Below are positions 5,554 to 10,202 of a DNA stretch of 10,202 nt, in pieces. This stretch comes from JBJXGF01 sp046153015. GTDB taxonomy: Bacteria; Actinomycetota; Acidimicrobiia; Acidimicrobiales; CAIXPF01. Location of the stretch: NCBI GenBank assembly GCA_046153015.1, contig JBJXGF010000341.1:1-10202 (forward strand), in the 5' to 3' direction. Made by a program: the position numbers and the translations under genes. The first letter of the stretch is position 1. Each line of letters starts with the position of its first letter. The notes below the pieces were generated by a model. That model saw only the letters and a list, made by a program, of their open reading frames with translations, made no database searches and was not told where the DNA came from.

Positions 5554-6533
5554 GCCACGATCCGCAGCACATCCTCGTGATCAAGGGCCTCACGCTGCCC
5601 GAGTTCACCAGCGCCGACCACGCGGCGGTGCAGGAGGCGGCCGGCCCGCAAGCCCGCATCACCGTCGTCGAGCGGATCCGCGACGCGATCGAGGTCGCGG
5701 CCGACGTCGACGTGATCCTGGGGCTCATCCCCGAGCGGCTGTTCGCGGCCACGCCCGAGCTGCGCTGGGTGCACGCCATCGCCTCGGGCGTCGATTCGTT
5801 CCTCTACCCGGCCTTCCGGGACTCGCCGGTGGTGCTCACCGGCGAGAAGGGCCTGGTCGGGGGCCACCTGGCCGACACCGGCTGGGGTCTGCTGCTGGCC
5901 CTCACCCGCCAGATCGCCACCGCGTTGCGGCTCGCGCCGCACTCCTGGCCGGAGCGGGAGAACATGCGCAAACGCGAGATCGAGCTCGAAGGCATGACGA
6001 TGGGCGTGTTCGGCTTCGGCGGGACCGGTCGCCACATGGCCCGGCGGGCCGTCGCGTTCGGCATGGACGTGATCGCCATGGACGAGCACCCCGTGCCGCC
6101 ATCCGACGGGGTGGCGCAGGTGGAGGGGCCGGGGTTCTTCGAGGAGCTGCTGCGCCGCTCGGACGTAGTGGCGGTGTGCAGCCCGCTCACCCCGGCCACG
6201 AGGGGCGTGTTCGACGCCAAGGCCTTCGGCCTGATGAAGCCGACCGCGTACATCGTGAACGTGACCCGGGGCGAGATCATCGACGGCGACGCGCTGGTGG
6301 CGGCCCTCGAGGCCGGCCAGATCGCCGGCGCCGCGCTCGACGTGGCGCCGATCGAGCCGCTGCCCGAAGACCACCCGCTGTGGTCAATGCCGAACGTGGC
6401 GATGACCCCCCACACCGCCGGGGCCTCCCAGCTGAGAGGGCCGCGCAACGTGGCCCGCTTCTGCGACAACCTCCGCCGCCTGCGCGCCGGCGACGAGCTG
6501 ACCGGCGTGGTCGACAAGCACGCCGGCTACTGA
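5550..6533 (+). CDS. D-isomer-specific 2-hydroxyacid dehydrogenase
   Basis: A 327-residue NAD(P)-dependent enzyme interconverting a 2-oxoacid and a D-2-hydroxyacid. The Rossmann motif G155-F-G-G-T-G160 is followed by Asp178 at the end of the second strand, which favours NAD over NADP. The catalytic triad is Arg240 (VNVTRGEIID), Glu269 (DVAPIEPLPEDHPLW) and His288 (MTPHTAG). The start is a GTG sharing GTGA with the preceding stop, with GGAGG ten bases upstream inside that gene; no ATG is well placed. The length is normal for the family. Coupling to the MhpD-like gene implies a shared pathway. Its substrate cannot be assigned more closely; glyoxylate/hydroxypyruvate-reductase-like and phosphoglycerate-dehydrogenase-like relatives share these motifs. 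Confidence 0.92.
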   Translation: MSHDPQHILVIKGLTLPEFTSADHAAVQEAAGPQARITVVERIRDAIEVAADVDVILGLIPERLFAATPELRWVHAIASGVDSFLYPAFRDSPVVLTGEKGLVGGHLADTGWGLLLALTRQIATALRLAPHSWPERENMRKREIELEGMTMGVFGFGGTGRHMARRAVAFGMDVIAMDEHPVPPSDGVAQVEGPGFFEELLRRSDVVAVCSPLTPATRGVFDAKAFGLMKPTAYIVNVTRGEIIDGDALVAALEAGQIAGAALDVAPIEPLPEDHPLWSMPNVAMTPHTAGASQLRGPRNVARFCDNLRRLRAGDELTGVVDKHAGY

Positions 6534-6586
6534 CCGCCCGCCCCCGACCCGCCGCCGCTCCCCGCCCCCGACTCGGCGACCACGCA

Positions 6587-6637
6587 TTCGGCGCCCGTCG
6601 CGACGAACCGACATCGATTCGTCGCGACGGGTCCGAA
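6587..6637. terminator. Long stem-loop between convergent genes (bidirectional terminator or twin operator)
   Basis: Perfect 14-bp arms (6594-6607 and 6618-6631) enclose a 10-base loop. The stem continues with TTCGG (6587-6591) paired to CCGAA (6633-6637) after a 2/1-base internal loop, giving 19 pairs. It lies in the 110-bp gap between the convergent stops at 6533 and 6644, the place for a terminator serving both strands. No T-tract follows. Each arm also contains the palindrome CGTCGCGACG, so protein binding is an alternative. The rest of the gap, 6534-6586, is C-rich and shows nothing else. Confidence 0.65.
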
Positions 6638-6643
6638 CAGGGA

Positions 6644-7807
6644 TTACGCCGAGACCGGCGCCTCGACCTGGTAGAGGGCGGCGGCGTTGTCCCACAGGAT
6701 CTTGCGGCGTACGTCGGGGTCGACGTCGGCCAAGCCGCCCTCGATTCGTTCCGCCACCTCGGCGCCGTACAGGCACGTCGGGTGGGGGAAATCGGTCTCG
6801 AACAGCACCCGATCGGCCCCCACCTTGTCGATCAGGCGCTGCGGGCCGGTCTGCTCGAACCAGTAGCAGGCGAACACGTTCCGCGCGAAATACTCGGAGG
6901 GCAGCAGCTCGAACTCGGGCCGGGCCCGGCCGAGGTCGTTGCCCTGGAACTGGTAGTCGAGCGCCTCGAGCATGAACGGCACCCAACCGATCCCCGACTC
7001 AACCGACACGAACTGCAGCTCGGGGAACCGGGTGAGGATGCCCGACAGCAGCAGCTCGGTCAGGTGCGTGCCGTTGTGCAGGAACAGGTCGACCGACACG
7101 GCCGTGAAGGTCGTCTTCATGCCGTAGACCTTCATCTTCTCCGGCCCGAGCGCCTTCTCCATGTCGCCCGAGCCGATGTGGAAGCTGATCGGCAGCCGGC
7201 GCTCCTGCGCCGCCGCCCAGAGCGGATCCCAGTGGCGGTCGCCGAGGTAGGGCTGGCCGAAGCTCTGCGGCTCCCCGGTGAAGAGGATGCCCCGGTGGCC
7301 CATCTCGGCGCAGCGCTCGACCTCTCGCACCGCCGCCTTCACGTCCCAGAACGGCGTCGAGGCCACCGGCAGCAGCCGCCGCGAGTCGGCCGAGGCCCAC
7401 TCGGTCTGGAAATCGTTGTACGCCTCCACGCAGGCCAGCATCAGCTCCGGGTCGCCGAGCTTGAGGAAGGCCTGGTTCCCGAAACCGGCCACGTTCGGGT
7501 AGAGCACCTGCGCCCAGATGCCCAGCGAGTCCATGTACTCGAGGCGCGCCGCCGCGTCGTAGGCCGCCGGGTGCATCTCCTCGTAGGTGTTGGGCACCGA
7601 GTTCGGGTCGGCCCAGCCGGCGGTGGCGGTCATGCCGATCACCCCCATGCGCTGGCCCTGCACCCACCAGCACAGGCGCCCCTTCGGGTCCGGCGCCACG
7701 TAGGGCACCTTGTCCTTGAAGCGGCCCGGGGCCCGACTGGTCCAGGTGTCGGGCGGTTCGGTGATGTGGGTGTCGACGTCGATGATCAACTCGCTCAGCT
7801 CAGCCAT
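6644..7807 (-). CDS. Amidohydrolase (amidohydrolase_2 / ACMSD-like, PF04909)
   Basis: A 387-residue metal-dependent TIM-barrel protein of the amidohydrolase_2 family, whose members decarboxylate or hydrolyse aromatic and related acids. The N-terminal motif DVDTHITEP (10-18) has D12-x-H14 where ACMSD has HxH, a form common in actinobacterial members. Other probable ligands are His210 (PISFHIGSGD), Glu270 in VESGIGWVP and Asp339 with His342 in LFETDFPHP. There is no signal peptide, so it is cytoplasmic. The start at 7807 has GGGGGAG two bases upstream, a tight spacing. It follows the SDR gene after 31 bases and is probably co-transcribed, though a TAGCCT box overlapping the SDR stop could give it its own promoter. 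Substrate unknown; a decarboxylase or hydrolase step in the same catabolic route is plausible. Confidence 0.9.
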   Translation of the reverse strand: MAELSELIIDVDTHITEPPDTWTSRAPGRFKDKVPYVAPDPKGRLCWWVQGQRMGVIGMTATAGWADPNSVPNTYEEMHPAAYDAAARLEYMDSLGIWAQVLYPNVAGFGNQAFLKLGDPELMLACVEAYNDFQTEWASADSRRLLPVASTPFWDVKAAVREVERCAEMGHRGILFTGEPQSFGQPYLGDRHWDPLWAAAQERRLPISFHIGSGDMEKALGPEKMKVYGMKTTFTAVSVDLFLHNGTHLTELLLSGILTRFPELQFVSVESGIGWVPFMLEALDYQFQGNDLGRARPEFELLPSEYFARNVFACYWFEQTGPQRLIDKVGADRVLFETDFPHPTCLYGAEVAERIEGGLADVDPDVRRKILWDNAAALYQVEAPVSA

Positions 7808-7835
7808 GGCTCCCCCTTCGGCCGACTCGCGCCGG

Positions 7836-7841
7836 AGGCTA
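7836..7841 (-). promoter_or_regulatory. Possible internal -10 box (TAGCCT) before the amidohydrolase
   Basis: TAGCCT on the minus strand starts with the TAG stop codon of the SDR gene and would place a transcript start about 22 bases before the amidohydrolase ATG. It is the same hexamer as the one at 8760 before the thioredoxin gene. It may be chance. Confidence 0.3.
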
Positions 7842-8690
7842 TCGGCCCTCGGGGCGGTAGAGCTTGATCGGGTGCGGCTCGGTCTGCCAGGTGGGCTGGG
7901 TGCGCCACGGCCGGCCGGTGCGGAACCCGCCGTCGACCAGCAACGAGATGCCGGTCACCCACTCCGAGTCGTCGCCGGCCAGGAACAGGGCGGCCTTGGC
8001 GATGTCGGCCGCCTCGCCCACCCGGTGCATGGGCTGCACGTCGGCGCCGGCCTTGCGCATCTTGTCGATGCGCTCCTCGGCCGCTTCCCGGCCCGCCACC
8101 GAGATCGGCTTGCCCGCCGCCAACGGCGTGGCGATGAACCCGGGGCAGATGCAGTTGACCCGGATGTTGTGCTCGGCCAGCTCGTTGGCGACCGACATCG
8201 TCAGGTGGATGACCCCAGCCTTGGCCGTGTTGTAGAGGTGGCCGGCGAAGCCGGGCTGGATGCCGGCCAGCGAGGCGGTCGAGATAATCGAGCCCGACTG
8301 CTGCGCCGCCATGGCCGCCGCCGCGTGCTTCATGCCGAAGAACACGCCCTTGAGCAGCACGTCGAAGGTCATGTCGTAGTCGTCCTCGGAGATCGAGGCG
8401 ATCGGGCCGAGGGCGCCGCCGAAGCCCGCGTTGTTGAACATCACGTCGAGGCGGCCCCAGCGGCCCACCGCGTCGCTGACCAATGCCGAGACCGACTCCT
8501 CGCTCGTCACGTCGAGCGGGCGGAACGCCGCGTTCGAACCGAGGCGGCCGGCCGTCTCCTCGCCGACCTCGGCCTGCATGTCGCCGATCAGCACCTTGGC
8601 GCCCTCCTCCACGAAGAGCGCGGCGGTGGCGGCGCCGATTCCGCTCGCCCCGCCCGTGATCACTGCCACCTTGCCGTCCATCCTGCCCAT
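7839..8690 (-). CDS. Short-chain dehydrogenase/reductase (classical SDR)
   Basis: A 283-residue classical SDR, an NAD(P)-dependent alcohol/ketone oxidoreductase. It has the cofactor loop TGGASGIG at 12-19, Asp37 at the end of the second strand (NAD preference), NNAG at 86-89, and the catalytic Ser140, Tyr153 and Lys157 (YNTAK). PGFIATP at 183-189 follows the active site. About 25 residues beyond the usual end (GRPWRTQPTW onward, basic and proline-rich) form an extra tail. ATG 8690 is preferred over 8681 because GGAGG lies six bases upstream. Upstream, a TAGCCT on the minus strand (8755 to 8750) sits back to back with the thioredoxin promoter. The amidohydrolase follows on the same strand. A role in oxidising a hydroxylated intermediate is inferred. 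Confidence 0.93.
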   Translation of the reverse strand: MGRMDGKVAVITGGASGIGAATAALFVEEGAKVLIGDMQAEVGEETAGRLGSNAAFRPLDVTSEESVSALVSDAVGRWGRLDVMFNNAGFGGALGPIASISEDDYDMTFDVLLKGVFFGMKHAAAAMAAQQSGSIISTASLAGIQPGFAGHLYNTAKAGVIHLTMSVANELAEHNIRVNCICPGFIATPLAAGKPISVAGREAAEERIDKMRKAGADVQPMHRVGEAADIAKAALFLAGDDSEWVTGISLLVDGGFRTGRPWRTQPTWQTEPHPIKLYRPEGR

Positions 8691-8749
8691 CGATCCCCTC
8701 CGTGTTCCCCGAGCGGTTGCCTGCGCTGTCGTGGTCGAATCCGCTGCGG

Positions 8750-8765
8750 AGGCTAGAGCTAGCCT
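8750..8765. promoter_or_regulatory. Symmetric divergent promoter: TAGCCT on both strands in GGCTA-N4-TAGCC
   Basis: The inverted repeat GGCTAGAGCTAGCC (8751-8764) places one TAGCCT on the minus strand (8755 to 8750) for the SDR gene and one on the plus strand (8760-8765), which lies 6 bases before the thioredoxin ATG. The thioredoxin mRNA would be leaderless; the SDR mRNA would have a leader of about 50 bases with a Shine-Dalgarno. The repeat could also be an operator. Confidence 0.5.
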
Positions 8766-8771
8766 GCGGCC

Positions 8772-9104
8772 ATGGCCGTAGCGGATCTCGACGGGCCGGC
8801 GCTCGACGCGCTGATCGCCGACAGCCCCCTGCCCGTGGTGGTCGAGTTCTGGGGCGCCACGTGCACGCCCTGCCTCGCGATGGCGCCGCTCGTCGATGCC
8901 GTCGCCGAGCGCCTGGCGGGGCGGGCCACGGTGGTCAAGCTCGACGCCGAGGCCCATCCCGGCGCGGCGGCCCAGCATCGGGTGCAGAGCCTGCCCTCGT
9001 TCGTGCTGTTCCATCGCGGCCGCGACGTCGACGAGCTGGTCGGCGCCTTCCCGGCCGATCAGCTGCACTTCGAGCTCGAGCGGATGCTCGGGCGCTGCCG
9101 GTAA
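8772..9104 (+). CDS. Thioredoxin-like protein with a CTPC active site
   Basis: A 110-residue single thioredoxin domain, the usual length, cytoplasmic (no signal peptide). PVVVEFWGAT at 21-30 leads to the redox site C31-T-P-C34, and the cis-proline is Pro75 in SLPSFVLF. Classic thioredoxins have WCGPC; here the residue before the first Cys is Thr rather than Trp, and Thr replaces Gly inside the site, which should change its redox potential and partners. There is a further Cys at residue 109. It probably has a leaderless mRNA (TAGCCT six bases before the ATG) and lies 21 bases before the AMACR-like gene, with which it may be co-transcribed. General thiol-disulfide exchange is expected; its specific partner is unknown. 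Confidence 0.9.
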   Translation: MAVADLDGPALDALIADSPLPVVVEFWGATCTPCLAMAPLVDAVAERLAGRATVVKLDAEAHPGAAAQHRVQSLPSFVLFHRGRDVDELVGAFPADQLHFELERMLGRCR

Positions 9105-9112
9105 CACGAGCC

Positions 9113-9118
9113 AGGAGG
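9113..9118 (+). promoter_or_regulatory. Strong ribosome-binding site AGGAGG
   Basis: AGGAGG seven bases before the ATG at 9126 fixes the start of the AMACR-like gene. It is the best Shine-Dalgarno in the window, in contrast to the leaderless genes. Confidence 0.75.
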
Positions 9119-9125
9119 TGGTGCG

Positions 9126-10202
9126 ATGGGGGGACCGCTCAACGGGTTCCGGGTGATCGAGCTGGCCGGCATCGGCCCCGGACCCTTCTGCGGGATGATG
9201 CTGTCGGACATGGGCGCCGAGGTGATCCGGGTCGACCGGGCGGCGAGCGTGGGCCGGGCCGGGGACGCCGAACGCCCCGAGCACTCGAAGGACGTGCTGG
9301 CCCGCGGCCGGCGCTCGATCGGCGTCGATCTCAAGCTGGCCGAGGGGGTGGAGCTCGTGCTGCGCCTCGTCGAGCGCTCCGACGGCCTGATCGAGGGCTT
9401 CCGCCCGGGTGTGATGGAGCGGCTCGGCCTCGGCCCCGAGGTGTGCCTCGCCCGCAACCCCCGGCTGGTGTACGGGCGTATGACCGGCTGGGGCCAGGAC
9501 GGCCCGTACGCCCACACCGCCGGGCACGACATCAACTACATCGCCCTCGCCGGCTGTCTCGCCCACATCGGCCGCCGCGGCGGGCCGCCCACCCCGCCCA
9601 TCAACCTGGTCGGCGATTTCGGCGGCGGCGGCATGCTGCTCGCCTTCGGGGTGGTGTGCGGGCTGCTCGAGGCGCAGCGCTCCGGCCGGGGCCAGGTGGT
9701 CGACGCGGCGATGATCGACGGCGCCGCCCTGTTGATGGCCTCGATCCACGGGCGGGTGGCGAGCGGGATCTGGAACCTGGAGCGGGGCACGAACCGCACC
9801 GACAGCGGCGCCCACTTCTACGACGCCTACGAGACCGCCGACGGCAAGCACATCTCCCTCGGCGCCATCGAGCCCCAGTTCTACGCGGAGCTGCGCAAGC
9901 TGGCCGGCCTCGACGGCCCCGAGTGGGACGACCAGTGGGGTCGCGACGCTTGGCCGGCGCGCAAGGAGGAGCTCGCCGCCATCGTCAAGGCCCGCACCCG
10001 CGACGAATGGGAGCAGATCCTCGGCGGCTCCGACGCCTGCTACGCCCCGGTGCTCACGATCCCCGAGGCGTACGAGCACCCGCACAACGTGGCCCGAGGC
10101 ACGTTCGTGGAGGTGGCAGGGGTGCGTCAACCGGCGCCGGCGCCGCGCTTCTCCCGCACGGCGGAGGCGGTGGCCGGCCCGCCGGCCGCGCCGGGCGAGC
10201 AC
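9126..10202 (+). CDS. Alpha-methylacyl-CoA racemase-like CoA-transferase family III protein (stop beyond window)
   Basis: 359 codons are seen with no stop before the window edge; M. tuberculosis MCR is about 360 residues, so only the last few are probably missing. AMACR interconverts (2R)- and (2S)-2-methylacyl-CoA so that branched substrates can enter beta-oxidation. The start resembles MCR (AGIGPGPFCGMMLSDMGAEV). The racemase residues are present: His134 in GHDINY, Asp164 in VGDFGGGG and Glu249 in GAIEPQFYAEL, with the same 30- and 85-residue intervals as His126, Asp156 and Glu241 of MCR. This favours racemase over a CaiB-type CoA transferase. The start has AGGAGG seven bases upstream. With the P450 nearby it fits terminal oxidation of a methyl-branched chain followed by epimerisation, as in sterol side-chain or isoprenoid degradation; that link is inference. 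Confidence 0.9.
   Translation, partial: MGGPLNGFRVIELAGIGPGPFCGMMLSDMGAEVIRVDRAASVGRAGDAERPEHSKDVLARGRRSIGVDLKLAEGVELVLRLVERSDGLIEGFRPGVMERLGLGPEVCLARNPRLVYGRMTGWGQDGPYAHTAGHDINYIALAGCLAHIGRRGGPPTPPINLVGDFGGGGMLLAFGVVCGLLEAQRSGRGQVVDAAMIDGAALLMASIHGRVASGIWNLERGTNRTDSGAHFYDAYETADGKHISLGAIEPQFYAELRKLAGLDGPEWDDQWGRDAWPARKEELAAIVKARTRDEWEQILGGSDACYAPVLTIPEAYEHPHNVARGTFVEVAGVRQPAPAPRFSRTAEAVAGPPAAPGEH

Noticed and set aside
8691..10202. Very long open frame on the minus strand upstream of the SDR, running to the right edge
   Set aside because: It is the antisense shadow of the thioredoxin and AMACR-like genes. The SDR domain starts at 8690 with its own RBS, and the upstream residues resemble no protein family.
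933..10202. A classical aromatic meta-cleavage operon
   Set aside because: Only MhpD-like proteins support it. No extradiol dioxygenase, aldolase or acylating acetaldehyde dehydrogenase is present.
1..10202. Mobile elements, CRISPR arrays, tRNA or rRNA genes
   Set aside because: No transposase-like protein, terminal repeats, spaced direct repeats or recognisable RNA gene was seen.

Overview
The window is about 10.2 kb of very GC-rich DNA with dense, tightly packed genes, strong G/C bias at third codon positions and several TANNNT boxes placed 6-7 bases before start codons. This is an actinobacterial pattern. The gene mix (P450 with a 3Fe-4S ferredoxin, ACMSD-like amidohydrolase, AMACR-like CoA-transferase family protein, SDR, crotonase) suggests a catabolically versatile soil or aquatic actinobacterium, possibly Acidimicrobiia. 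That placement is inference; no marker gene is present.

Layout. (1) 1-743, minus: the N-terminal part of an exported protein made of tandem Kre9/Knh1-type Ig-like domains, running off the left edge. (2) 744-932: a divergent intergenic region with hairpins, a DosR-like box and an 18-bp palindrome. (3) 933-3147, plus: an operon of cytochrome P450, [3Fe-4S] ferredoxin and an MhpD-family hydratase/decarboxylase. (4) 3185-3907, minus: a Uma2-family nuclease-like gene behind what looks like a LexA/SOS-box promoter. (5) 3985-4749, minus: a crotonase-family protein. It is divergent, across only 24 bp, from (6) 4774-6533, plus: a second MhpD-family paralogue translationally coupled to a D-2-hydroxyacid dehydrogenase. 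(7) 6534-6643: a convergent intergenic region with a long stem-loop. (8) 6644-8690, minus: an amidohydrolase and an SDR. (9) 8772-10202, plus: a thioredoxin-like protein and an AMACR-type racemase/CoA-transferase family III protein that reaches the right edge almost complete.

How the genes may work together: P450 plus ferredoxin could hydroxylate a hydrophobic substrate. SDR and crotonase chemistry could carry out beta-oxidation-like steps. The AMACR homologue could epimerise a 2-methyl-branched acyl-CoA. The two hydratase/decarboxylase paralogues could act on 2-oxo-enoic acids, with the 2-hydroxyacid dehydrogenase reducing a 2-oxoacid product. This fits breakdown of a branched terpenoid, steroid or alicyclic compound, but the substrate cannot be read from the sequence. 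No transcriptional regulator, ring-cleaving dioxygenase or ferredoxin reductase is encoded here.

The most unusual features are regulatory: overlapping back-to-back -10 boxes serving leaderless divergent genes, a consensus SOS box abutting the -10 of a Uma2 gene, and palindromes and structured candidates in the intergenic regions. I see no mobile element, CRISPR array, tRNA or rRNA.
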